Source of the DNA: Dioscorea cayenensis subsp. rotundata
Taxonomy: Eukaryota; Streptophyta; Magnoliopsida; Dioscoreales; Dioscoreaceae
Length of the DNA stretch: 64,000 nt
Reading direction: 5' to 3'
Assembly (NCBI RefSeq): GCF_009730915.1
Contig: NC_052490.1
Coordinates: forward strand, 31,496,625 to 31,560,624
Made by a program: the position numbers and the translations under genes
Part shown: positions 21,946 through 33,913 of the stretch, piece by piece
Numbering within the stretch: the first letter of the stretch is position 1
Layout: each line of letters opens with the position of its first letter
Notes under the pieces: model-generated
Told to the model about the DNA's origin: nothing
Database searches by the model: none
What the model saw: the letters and a program-made list of their open reading frames with translations, nothing else

Positions 21946-24746
21946 ATGAATAACCATCAGATAAATGAGTAAAATATAGGTATAGCCATATCTTTTCAAA
22001 GGTAAAATGCTAGTGTTAAAGTCTTAACGAGAAAGGCCATTGAACTGAAAGATATATCAATGTTTTAAGGGACACATGAAATAGCAATATAAGTTTGTTA
22101 TCCTACAAGTGGGCTAAATGGAATAGATGATATAGGCAGGTAAAAAACTATCCGACTTACATGAAACCTGAATGAGGCCAAATCAGAGACATCAAACAAT
22201 ATCCTGATAACATTTGGTTAAAATGTTGCAGTCAAATTATCACATATTTGACCCATTTCCTATGGTCTTCTTTTGCTTTATACTACATTTCTTCACTCTA
22301 TAAGCAGAATAAAAAAAAGCAATTGCAAATCAAAAGCCTTTCCCATATTAAGAGAACATGTTTTGCTGCCATACAAAATCTCCGCTAACAGTTATACTCA
22401 TTATTTTCTCCAGCAATAATTGCAACAGATAAGGTAACACAAAAGTTATAAAGACATTTCTGCAAATTTGCACTGCTAATGAAGAAATTGAAAAAAAATA
22501 GAATGCCAAAAGAACCATGTCACCGAAAAGGAGAGAACTTATGAGCGGTTTTAAAAACATCGTTGGCAGTTTTATTGAAAAGTCTTACATTATATTTCTA
22601 GTAGCCAGAGTCACTCAGTCCAAACACTGCATAGTAAAGCTCATGTAACTATTGGTGAGTGAGATTTCATCACAAAAGAAACTTCCAAAATTCCTCAAAA
22701 GTTAAAGATCAAAATCATAATTTCTACATCATCACACACCCAAAATGTCAATGCACCTTGGCAGATGAGATGTTCAATTCCAACAATCCACATATAATTC
22801 AACATGTTTCTTAATTATCTTTATCACTACACTATTTACACAAAATATTATCACATTCAAAACAATAACTAATTAAGAGAGAGAGGACCCCAACGGAGGA
22901 ACAACTACGGCGCTCTGCCTCCCTCAATCCGATACGGGTCGGATCCATCCCTCATCACTGCATCAGCATCCGGATCCGAAAATAACAAACAAGGTCCCTA
23001 CTCTTTAATCCAACTTAATTAGCAAATCAAACAAATTAATCAAGAAAGAGATCTAATCCCTCATATTTAAATAATTAATAATAAGGCAATGTGCCTCACG
23101 AATCAAACCATCTTGAGTGCTTGACTTGATCTCTTCTTCATATTAAAACCAAATTAATAATTAATTAATTAATAAGTGTCACACCTCATGTGATAACTGA
23201 CAATCACGTCCTCTTTGAGAGCTTGATCTTTCAAAAGACTGAATCCAAAAGCAGAGAGCCAATTACGATGCGACGTGCTTCTGATCTTAATCCCTAGCAA
23301 CGAGCTTCTTTAATGCGAGGGATGGTTGATGGGGACCGCCTATCATGTCTGCCAACTCTCGTGCTCCACCCAAGCTCCGTATTGTACGCGAGAGTCCCCG
23401 CCTTCCGCATCAGTCCTGCTTTTTTCCCGCATTTCATCAAGCATTTGATCGCCATCTGCAGTCCTTATCCACTGTTATCACTCGTGATTGATGCACTGAA
23501 AGGAAAGCATGTCTTTTGAGATGATTATAATAAATAAATAAATCATTTTTGTTTCATAAAAATTATAACTTCCCCACATCACATGTATGTATGAAAACAA
23601 AACTTCCAATGCTCAATCTTCAACATCTTGTCACAAGTGTAACAGTAAATCTTCATTTATTCACAAAGATGACTATTATTAGTGTATTACTATTATCATT
23701 ATTATTATTATTTATTTATAACTAATGTACGATAAACTCCCTCGTACGTGTATATATAATGTGTGTGAGGGTGCAACAAAGTGATTTATGGTACATAACC
23801 AGTAAAAAATTATGGTGGAATAAAAAATTTATATTTTTACCCTCCACCTTGCATTCTTATATTGAAATATTAAATAGTTAATTTAATTTTTTTATTTTGC
23901 AAACATAATAAGTACTTCTTTATATTGAATTTTCACAATTGTGCACCTCACACAAAAAACTCATGTTAATACCTCTTATTACTTGAATCAAATGACTATG
24001 ATATAATATATAATTTTTTACATTAAATTAATAAATACATATTTTATTTCAATAGTTTTCTTGAATTTGTAACTTTTTTTTTTTATTTAAATTTAATCTA
24101 TAAGAGCTCCGCCCTATCAAGATACAAAAACTTTTTCGGGATTCAATGGTCTAAATGGAACTATAGAAGAAGAATCAATAATAAACCACAACAATGCATT
24201 TGATTACTAAGAACATCAAGTGGGTAAGAACCGTAAGATCAAGTGGTTCATAAGAGTGGTTAAAAGAACATCATCAATCACGAGAGATGGGTCCCAACCA
24301 TGCCGACTTTCACACGCGCACGTTTCTGGAACAAGGACTGCTCGGAGCCCCACCAACCTTCATTTCATACCCAGCAGCTCATTTTAGAATTAAAAAAACT
24401 TTGTGGGTCGCCTGTACGAAAATTCTTGAATCTATTATATTCATCAACTTCATATTATTATAATAATATCTAACACTGAAGAAGAAAAACTCAAAGTTTG
24501 AGGCTGTGGTACCGCGTCATGGGTAGACAAAGATGCACATCACCTCTCTCTCTATCTCTATAGACAAATATATATAAAAATATAAACATTGACAAATGAG
24601 CAAAGTCAAACGTATGGGAGATGTGGTTTATAAACCTAATAAAGTTGTTGTTCAATCTTTGAGCTATCTTTGTTTTCCTATCTTTCTCTGCAGATCACTG
24701 TTCATAAAATCGTCTTGTTCTTTTTTTGATTTGGTTATCAGCGTGC
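21946..24746. other. Intergenic DNA and WRKY upstream region
   Basis: No gene is recognised. A patch of higher GC with CCGGATCCG/CGGGTCGGATCC words lies at 22885-22985. Another at 23275-23520 is open on the plus strand for 68 codons without family features. Nearer the WRKY start, TTGAC/GTCAA W-box cores occur at about 24588 and 24605, and the leader is T-rich. Confidence 0.45.
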
Positions 24747-25101
24747 ATGGACTTTGAGGACTGGGATTTGCAGGCTGTGGTAAAAAGTTGCTGTTGTTCT
24801 GAACCTGTGCTTACTACTGCTACGACGACAGTCATGAGAGATCCTTTCTCTTCATTTCCAATATCATCAGTTCTCAAGGAGTACTGTCCAAAGGAAGATG
24901 AAGATCTTCTCACTAGTTTCCCTGATCTTTTGGCTACCAAAACAGCTCTTCATGAGCTTGAAGAGCTCTGCAAACCCTTCTTTCTCAAACCCCAACGACC
25001 ACCCCAAAAACAGCTGCAGCAAGAGAAGAAGAGAACCCCTTCATCCTCCTCATCACTCCCTGTTGCACCAAAACAACCCTCACGTTCCAAGAGAAGGTAT
25101 A

Positions 25102-25150
<49 letters not shown>

Positions 25151-25843
25151 TGGAAACCTTATGAGTTAAATTAATGAAAAGCAGGAAGAGCCAGGTGAAG
25201 AAAGTGGTATGCCATGTCCCAGCTGGAGACAACTCCTCTGACTTATGGGCTTGGCGTAAGTACGGCCAGAAACCCATCAAAGGCTCTCCATATCCTCGGT
25301 ATTTGTTCATCCATACTTCCATGGTCCTTTCCTCATTTCTCCATTCGTCTTTTGCAATCTGATAATTTATTGATATTATACATATATATATATATATATA
25401 GAGGTTACTATAGATGCAGTAGCTCCAAAGGATGTCTAGCAAGAAAACAAGTAGAGAGAAGTCAGACAGACCCAAGCACGTTGATCATCACCTACACAGC
25501 TGAGCACAACCACCCAGTCCCCACTCATCGGAACTCCCTCGCCGGCACCACACGCAACAAGTTCCCCATTCCACCGTCCACGGCCACACAACGTGCCAGT
25601 ACTAGTACTCCAACTTTGTCCCCCACCACTCCTCTCAAAGCCACAGTTTTGGAAGGAAATGAGGAAGACATGATCTCCATGGTTGATGAGGATGTGCTTT
25701 TCATGGACTTTGAAGGATTAAACACTACCGTGTCAGACTCCACGTCCGGGTTCTTTGATGGGGTTGATGGATTGCCAGATTTTTTCATGACTCCTTCTTG
25801 GATGAGTTCCAACAACGCCGCTGCTGCAGCTGGTGGCGGATGA
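24747..25843 (+). CDS. WRKY transcription factor, group IIe (WRKY22/27/29-like)
   Basis: Exons 24747-25096, 25185-25298 and 25402-25843 encode 301 residues. The start [12 protein letters not shown] is typical of the WRKY22/27/29 branch, and the upstream in-frame ATG at 24726 is less likely. A basic stretch ([12 protein letters not shown]) precedes the domain. WRKYGQK is at residues 140-146. The zinc ligands are C160, C166, H190 and H192 (C-X5-C-X23-H-X-H), the group II pattern. The intron after the PYPR codon is the position conserved in most WRKY genes. An acidic C-terminal part ([18 protein letters not shown]) may activate transcription. Members of this branch act downstream of MAP kinases in pattern-triggered immunity and bind W-boxes; that role is from the family. 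Intron 1 holds a long CT run, and intron 2 ends in a TA run that touches the splice acceptor. Confidence 0.95.
25105..25146 (+). repeat. (CT)21 microsatellite in WRKY intron 1
   Basis: It begins 8 bp after the splice donor. As a long perfect dinucleotide run it is likely to be variable in length between plants. Confidence 0.9.
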
Positions 25844-26495
25844 CATATATCTCAGGGTGTTTGTCTGCCTGCTTGCATGCATGTCTCAACTTTGAAGTTT
25901 CTTTTTGTCCATGTTTCATACCATGTGTAATTTTAGCAAATAAATATACTGTTTTTCTGTTCATTTGTGAAGAATATTGGGAGCTTTTCTTGTAAACTAA
26001 TTAAAGCATCTTTTATAACTTATAAGAGCATCTATCACTTTGGTCGATCAGTCGTTATCAAAACTAGTTCCAACTTTATTCATTTTTAAATAAATGATAA
26101 TTAAATGATAATTAAATCCATTTAAAGAGAAATATAAGTACACGCAACCCATTATTAATGTATAGATCATGATAATGGATCATTGATGAAAGTGTCTTTT
26201 TTCAATCTGTGATTGTTAATTCACTGGCATGATCACGTGCCATGCTGTCTGAAACTTGCCGGGTTTCATGGCAAAACTGGTAAACGGTCAAGCTGTGGGG
26301 ATGAAGTAGGCACTTAGCACCGCGTCTGAGAATTTCTTATTTTAATATATATATTAATATTAATAATTTTAGTAAAAATGAAAAGTTTATAACTATCTCA
26401 GACGAGCCTTATTCACACTGGACAGTGACCAGATCACCCTTCATTTCTCTTCTTAGAAGCTAGTATAACCTTTTGAGTTCTAAAGTTATGCTCGC
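25844..26495. other. WRKY 3' region and short intergenic stretch
   Basis: An AATAAA-like signal (AAATAAATATAC) near 25939 suggests where the WRKY transcript ends. Nothing else is recognised up to the MITE. Confidence 0.4.
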
Positions 26496-26498
26496 TTA

Positions 26499-27070
26499 GG
26501 CCTTGCTTGGATGGAATTTGGGGAAGGTTGATAAAGTAAGATAAGATAAGGTAAAGAAAAAGAAGGTAAGGGTTGAACTCATATCATGCTTGGGGCAAGA
26601 GTAAAATAAAAGAAGGTTATTTAACTTTTTGTGTTTGGATTGGAGGTAAAGGAAAGTAAGAGTTGGTACTAATATTACCAAAATATCCTTAATATGTCTT
26701 ATATTTCCAATATTTGTTATCATAAAATATTACCAAAATAGGACGTTTACCCTTTGAGATATAAACTCAATAATAACAAAATAATAATTTTTTAATTAAA
26801 AAATAATATGTTTAAGAAAAAAACACTATTTATTGTTCGGTCATTATATTATTCTAATAAGGGCATTATTGTCATAAAAAAATATGAACCCTCCTCAACC
26901 CTCCAATTTGGAGGGTTGTGAAGTGGAGGTAAAATGGGGTGTTTTCAACCCTCCATTTACCTCCCAAATTTTTACTTCACCCTCAACCCCTCACCCCAAG
27001 TAAAGGTTCAAATAACCCTTATCTCCAAAACACTTTCAAACCCTCCATAACCTTTCACCCCAAGCAAAGC
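26499..27070. mobile_element. Tourist-like MITE, 572 bp, TTA duplication
   Basis: The terminal inverted repeats are GGCCTTGCTTGG and, reversed, GCTTTGCTTGG. TTA lies on both outer sides (26496-26498 and 27071-27073). The inside is non-coding, with long purine-rich (left) and pyrimidine-rich (right) arms such as AACCCTCC that can pair. End type and target fit the PIF/Harbinger-derived Tourist class, but it is not a deletion form of the 12.9-kb Harbinger because the inner sequence differs. Confidence 0.75.
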
Positions 27071-27073
27071 TTA

Positions 27074-28580
27074 GGGATCTTTTCATGCTTGTCTTAAAGT
27101 CACTGACTCGTATTCAGCTTTGTCTTAATGTTCATCATTTATTTAGATTTATTAAATTTTTTCAAAATATTTATTTTTTTTAATTATAAAATTATTTATT
27201 TATTTATTTATTTATTTTAAATGTGGACATGAAATGGAATATTCAAACGCTCACCTTTGACTTAGGAAATAAATAAAATATGAAGCTCGTTTATTTTAAT
27301 TTTTGAACTTTAAATAAACCGTTTTGGTTTATTAAAAAATTATACTTTTTGTTTACCACCTGTAAAAGAGTAGCTCATTTGTACAACCAAATATCTTGTG
27401 TGATTTGCGGCATTACTATTTATGTTATTTTTTCAATATTTTTTTAATGCATTATTTTATAAAATAAATAAAATCTTAAAGCAATGTGATAACTTATATA
27501 ATACGCTACATCCACTTCCATGTTATCTCTCATGATCATCCCAGCATTGCAATTTGCAAAATTGGATAGAGGGCGCCTAACAATTATTTTCATAAAATTT
27601 AGAGTCAAAACAAATATTTAGATATAGTTTAGGGTAAAAATAGATAACTTATAAAATTAAAAAATCAAAATAAATATTTTTAAAAATGTTGGGTATAAAT
27701 ATAGATAACATTGACCCAATATTTAGAGGGCTAAATTTTCTAATTCCATCTTTCATACATGCAAGGAATTATTTTTAATCTTCTTTGAGTCATAAGTTGC
27801 TCATTAATGTTGAAAAGCTTTTGTTCAATATATATATATCCGTAGACAAGTTACTAGAATTTATAAAGGATCCCAAATCTTTTACTATTTAGAATTTTCT
27901 TAATGGGTAACCCATAGATTTGAATTTTTTAAAAATACTAGTCCTCTTTTTATGTATTATTCATCTTTTCTATGCTCATGGTAGGATAAAAAAATATACT
28001 GGAAATACAATAAATTTACTTATATAAGAAGGGTGCAAACATGTGTGAAAAAAAATAGATAAGTCCTTATTAAGGCCAACCAATTTTTTGCCTATACAAT
28101 ACACAAAACTTCTCATTTATACCTCATTTGACAGGTTTTTTTTTTCACAGAAAAATTGATAAAGCATACTTTATTCAAAATACAAAACCGAACAATTTAA
28201 AAAAATGAAAATTGCAAAAAAAAAAAATAAATAAATAAAGAGATGGAGACTACATAAACAAATGCTAGAAGATTACAACGAAAGGCCATTAGAGATGGAG
28301 GAAAACACTCGACAAGAAGAAGAAAGAGTATAATGGCCGGATTTTCACTTTAAAAAATTAGAAAGCTTCAACATTAGTTTAAGCCTCAGGGTCAAAATTA
28401 ACATTAATATTAAGGATAACATGACATTACAAAGAATGTCAAGATGCACGCAGAAGAGCTAGCTAGTGGATGATCAGTCCATATCCACATTAGTATGAAC
28501 TATGAAGGTGAAAAACCACATAAAATTAAATTAGTTTTTTCTTTTTATTATATTTTGGACTACATTCCACTCAACTCTTG
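27074..28580. other. AT-rich intergenic DNA
   Basis: Only simple sequence stands out, such as a TTTA run near 27195-27220 and a (TA)n near 27829. No gene or bounded element is seen. Confidence 0.5.
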
Positions 28581-28591
28581 CTTGGAAATAC

Positions 28592-28740
28592 TTTTTTTTT
28601 TTTTGACAGGAGCAGCGGGGACCAGCTAGAATTATCAGAGACGTGCACAAATCTCGGTGGAGCAAGTAGGAGTGGGGTCTACACACACATGACCGCTGAG
28701 ACCACCCGCACACAATTATTGCTCACATCTCCCAAAAATA
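28592..28740 (-). mobile_element. SINE fragment
   Basis: A T-run on the left is followed by GACGTGCACAAATCTCGG, GGAGCAAGTAGGAGTGGGG and GAGACCACCCGCACACAA. It is of the same family as the 19.2-kb and 57.1-kb copies. The tRNA-like head is missing and no clear target duplication was found. Confidence 0.7.
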
Positions 28741-28969
28741 TATTAATGCTCTTAAAATTGGAAGGCACAAAATAATAAAATATATTCGTTTTTATGGTTT
28801 ACCCCAATAGAATTGCATGGGCATTATAAATAAACAGAATTTTTAAAATAGTTTAACACTACATGCATAATAACAGATCATGATTCATGAAACTTATATT
28901 TAATTTTTTTCCTCGCAAGTCAGTCATGTGTAAGCATGTTTACAAGCATCTACAAACAATAACATCTTG

Positions 28970-29948
28970 TATTATTATTATTATTATTATTAATATTTGA
29001 CAAATAGATGATAAACATCTCTCATTTAAAGGAATTTAAAAACATGTACAAATGTAGAGTACAATCATAAGTTTAACAAGTACTTATATCATTACCATAC
29101 ATAGGTTTTGGGGTTCCATATCAAGTTTTCTATAAAACAATTATTTTATATAAGGAATTCGATACCAATAGACCAAAAAATCATTGGTAACATTATGTAT
29201 TAGTACTTCTTAATTAGGTAGTCCTTTTAATCATTTATATTCAGAGTATTTGGTGGCTTGGAATTATTAATAGAAATTCTATTCAAACAAAATCTTATAC
29301 ACCATATATTACATTTCTAAATAATAAATTTATACTGATATATTTATTTAATTATATGGAATCATATTATATCACTCATTCATAGATTATATGAGGTTAT
29401 TTATTTATTTATTTATTTATTTATTATTATTATTTAACAAATATGTGACAAACATCTCTCATTTAAGAGAATTTAAAAATATGCGCAGCTATAGAGCGCA
29501 ATCATAAGTTCAACAAGTATTTATGTCTTACCTCAAAACAAGTATTTATGTCCTCCTCACCATGCATAGGATTTGGAGTTCGATCTCAAGTTTTCTCTGA
29601 AACAAATACCTTAAGTAAGAACTCGATCGGTACCAATAGACTAAAAGGAATTAACATTATATATTATTCAAGTAAAATTAGAATAATATGCTTATTTTAA
29701 TTTAAAGTTGAATTAAAATATAAATCGCGATGTAGTACTTCTTGATTAGGTAGTCCTTTGAATCCTTTATATTCAGACTTTTTGGTGGCTTGGAATTATT
29801 GATAGAAATTCTATTAAAAAAATATTTTACACCATACATTATATTTCTAAATAATAAATTTATACTGATATATTTATTTAATTATATGGAATCGTATTAT
29901 ATCACTCATTCATAGATTAGGGTTTTTTTTTATTTTTTTTAAATTTTA

Positions 29949-29986
<38 letters not shown>

Positions 29987-30450
29987 TGACAAATAGGTAA
30001 CAAACATCTCTTATTCTAGGGAATTTAAAAACATGCACAAATGTAGAGCGTAGTCATAAGTTCAATAAATATTGATATCCTCACCATGTATAGGTTTGGA
30101 GTTTGATCTCAGGTTTTTTCTGAAACAAACACTTATGTAAGGGACTCGATCGCTATCAACAGACAAAGATGAATTAACATTATATATTATCCAAATAAAA
30201 TTAAAATAATACGTTTATTTTGATTTAATGTTGAATTAAAATATGAATTATGATGTAGTACTTCTTGATTAGGTAGTCCTTTGAATCCTTTATATTCAAA
30301 CTATTTGGTGTCTTGGAATTTTTAATAGAAATTCTATTCAAACAAAATCTTTTACACCATACATTATATTTCTAAATAATAAATTTATACTGATATATTT
30401 ATTTAATTATATGGAATCATTTTATATCACTCATTCATAGATTATATGAG
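28970..30450. repeat. Triplicated block of about 0.45-0.55 kb
   Basis: Three direct copies start at about 28970, 29401 and 29936. Each opens with an expanding TTA/TTTA run. Each then has a GACAAAYA...AACATCTC part, a TTCGATCTCAAGTTTT-like word, GTAGTACTTCTTRATTAGG and the shared tail ATATGGAATCATATTATATC to TTCATAGATTA. Copies 2 and 3 share an extra stretch of about 90 bp (GTTGAATTAAAATATRAAT) that copy 1 lacks. The first part of each unit looks like an old minus-strand SINE with a simple-sequence tail. Confidence 0.85.
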
Positions 30451-33299
30451 GGATTTTATATTTGCTTTTCCTTATAATTGAATTTTTTATTTACGGACTT
30501 TGTTAAGAAAATAACATGTAAAATTATTGCCATACAATAATTAAAAAACCATTACATGTTAACAGTAAACTAAAAATTTGGTATATATATATATATGCAA
30601 GTTTATATATATATAATAATATGAACAAATCACACTACATACATGCATTAAATTCTTAACCATACTTTGAAATTTCAAATCACTAAATATAATGATTGAA
30701 GGAAGTTGAATATTCGACTTTCCATATAAGATTTAAAAATACTACCACTCATTTATTGCGGTTATAAGATATACAAATTTTTCATACATTACTTAACTGT
30801 AAAAATAAAAAATAAAAAATAACAATAATTATAGGGTCTTCCTAAAATATAATAAAAAGATTGCTCTTTTCATACACAAATTGGAAATCATCTACCCTCT
30901 TATGTGAAATTTTTAAAGAGTTGCGTAGAGGTCTTTCATGGATGTTCCGTGAAATCACACTACCCATGTCACCATCTCCATTATTTATTATTTATTTGCC
31001 TACCATCAAAGTTCTAGGTAAGCATTATCATTGTATTATATATATTAACTTAATTAATGTCCTGTGACTTGGTCGGCTGGATCCCAAGTTGTTTTGTTTA
31101 ACATAATGGTCCAATGACTCCAATTCTCAGTCAATGATTAATAGAATATATTACATTAATTTAATTTTCAAATGATTTTTTTTTCTCCCATTTGCGAAGA
31201 TAAATATAATGAATAACATGGATGTCTAACATGTGCTCACTAAATGCTTGGAATTTAAATACAAGCATCTAATCATGCCAGCAATGAACACAGGATCCAA
31301 GGTTACTTAAGAGGGTAAGCGATGCACTTTAAAATTTAAAGAGAGCAACCCCATTAGCTTTAAATATGTAGATGACTTTTGGTGCTTTTGCGTTTTGCAT
31401 GCGTGGTTTTATACATTGATTTCATGTGGAGGCTTCTTCAAGTTCAAATGATTCATTGGATTACTTTACGTATCACCTTGCTTATGGCCTTGAGGTTAAT
31501 TTGCGTTGATTTAATTGGAGAACTTATTGCTTCTACCGTCATTATGAATTTTTATTAAAGAACCCCTCACTTGATCGGTTCTAGTAAGCTAATTCACAAA
31601 CGTCTTATTATTTTCAGTTTGAATGATGTTTTTTTTTATTTTTCTTTTTCTTTTTGTGTTTTTTTGACCTTTATTTTTGGTGATCGGGACTGTTCCCTTG
31701 TTTAATCTTTTGTATCTTAGTCCCAGTTTTTTTTGATGAATTCGTGATTTGTTCACTTTAAAAAATTTATTAAATAATGTTTTGTATTAACATTAATAAA
31801 ATATAATTTTGTTAAGTAAACATATGCGTACATACCAAACAAAGCATGATTACGTAGTGCTAAAAAGAGACATGTAGACAAAACAAATCACTTCAATAGT
31901 GATAAATTATTATTATTTTCTTCAGTTAGAGATTTAAAATTTAATTTCCTCACACAATAATAATTAAAAATTATGATTTATTTATGTTTATATAAAAATA
32001 TAAGTAAAATAAAACCTAAAAGTCTACCGGGATGAATTGAAGGCAAATACAAAAATCGTGAGAACATGTCATGCGATCATAAAATGAATTTTAAAAAATA
32101 ATTATCAAAGAAAATTACCATTCCTATGACGTAAATACAATAATTTATTTAACAAACATTCAAATGTTTTACTATAATAACTGAAGGCAAAGTTAGGGGG
32201 CTAAACTGCCTCTCTTGTCAATGTCTTTGGGTTCTAGCTTATGCTTTTCACTTTTACTGTATGTGGATGGACAAGTAGCAATTTTTTTTTTTTTTTTGAA
32301 ATAAATGTGGATAAACCATAACTTTATTGAAAAGGGAAAGACAGTACAAAATAGGAAACTCTTATCACCAAAAGTGAGGAGAGATAGCAATTTTTTTTTA
32401 ACAATCTAAAATACAACTTTTTTTGCTGCTTTAAACAAGAAAATTTCAAAAATTTAAATGAAAAGGTCATGAATAAGTAAACACTCAAAGTCTTGAGATG
32501 ATGTGAAATAAGTTTATCACACATTTCAAAAACAGGGGATGAATACAAGAATATGCATCTGATTAACTTTGTTACTTGCACTAAAATAAATAAATTGCTC
32601 CCTTGTCAGACAGGAATAACCTGTTGAACTTTTACCCAAAATTTAAGTAAAAAGCTCTAATCCAAATCTCTAATCTAAGTTTTGAACAAATAAAAGCCAT
32701 TTTTTAAATATTATATAAATCTGAATAAAATATCTATTTAATAGAGCATCACTTTAACATTTTGTTACCAAGGACCAGTACAGTTTAAATTTAATTAAAC
32801 CACATCTTACATTAATTAATTCACATGTGATTCAGCATCAAAAGTCACAAAACAATGATTCCATTTTTATTATGATTATTATTGTTATTATAACAATGAA
32901 ACCATATTCTTATAATTTTTTAAGCACAATAAAAATTGATTATATATTCATTTGTTGAGAGAGACATAATTAAGTTTGAGAAATCCACTTCTATTTTCAC
33001 AATCAAAAGAAACATAAATTTTCTTGATATGTCTATTTTTAACAACACCAAATCCGTAAACTAGTTAATTAATAGTTACCATCTATATTAATTATTGAGA
33101 CATCTTTAATCATTATTGAATGATCTATTTATTCCCATAACGATTGTTTTTTTTATATCATGTATATTTTCTGTATTCTGTTTTTTTAATTTTTTTTCAC
33201 AGCCCATATAAATATATGACTAGTTAATATGAGTTTCTTATCCCGCTTTCATTTATTTATTTATTTATTTTTAATTTATATATGTACTTTAATATGTTT
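30451..33299. other. AT-rich intergenic DNA left of SGT1
   Basis: No gene is seen. At 32282-32345 a T-run followed by GTGGATAAACCATAACTTTATTG is the 3' tail of a minus-strand LINE. It matches the tails at 47.8, 57.6, 59.3 and 60.2 kb. Confidence 0.5.
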
Positions 33300-33307
33300 G
33301 CATTAAA

Positions 33308-33480
33308 TATATATATATTTTTTTAGAAAGACGACAAGCGTAGGAACCAGGGACAAACACGTGGAGGAGCAGTGCTCACCACCGAACCGTGCTCTCACCT
33401 TGCGTAAGATGGGGATCGAACTCGGGGAGCCACGTTGACACTCGAGGCGAACACCCTACGCAAGAGACCCGATGCCAATA
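33308..33480 (-). mobile_element. SINE of a third family, 8-bp TSD
   Basis: GCATTAAA lies at 33300-33307 and again at 33481-33488. Read on the minus strand, the right end is tRNA-like, with a B-box word GAGTTCGATCCCC near 33410. The GC content is well above its surroundings. A (TA)nT7 run at the left stands for the tail. It lies about 430 bp upstream of the SGT1 ATG. Confidence 0.7.
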
Positions 33481-33913
33481 GCATTAAAATTATAATTTTT
33501 AATATTTTATTCATCTATCTAATTTTTAATTTTTTTTATTAAAATTTAATTTTTACCACTTTTTGGGGCCAAAAAAAAAAAAAAATCCACAGCGTTACTT
33601 CACCAATTCCTGGACAATTCGGGGAAAGTTAAAAGTTAGATGCATTTTCTTGAGTTATTACTATGAAACCAACTTGTGTTATTTTAAAGTGGGGGTTTTT
33701 TTTCTTGGAATTCTCCAGAACATTGGAAGACTCTGGTCATCGGGCATCTTCTTCTTCAGTTCCTTAATAGCTTTCGCTCTTTTCTATTGCATCTCTCTTG
33801 CTCCCGTGCTCCAGTTCTCCTTCCTCTCTTTGATCTCCGTTTCGTTGCAGTTCCCCTTCTCCCTCTCTCTCGCTCTCTTGCTCTCTTGCTCTCTTGCTTG
33901 GTTTACCTTGGTG

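Noticed and set aside
28970..30450. CRISPR-like or satellite array
   Set aside because: There are only three long units with indels and simple-repeat starts, in a plant genome, so it is a local triplication.
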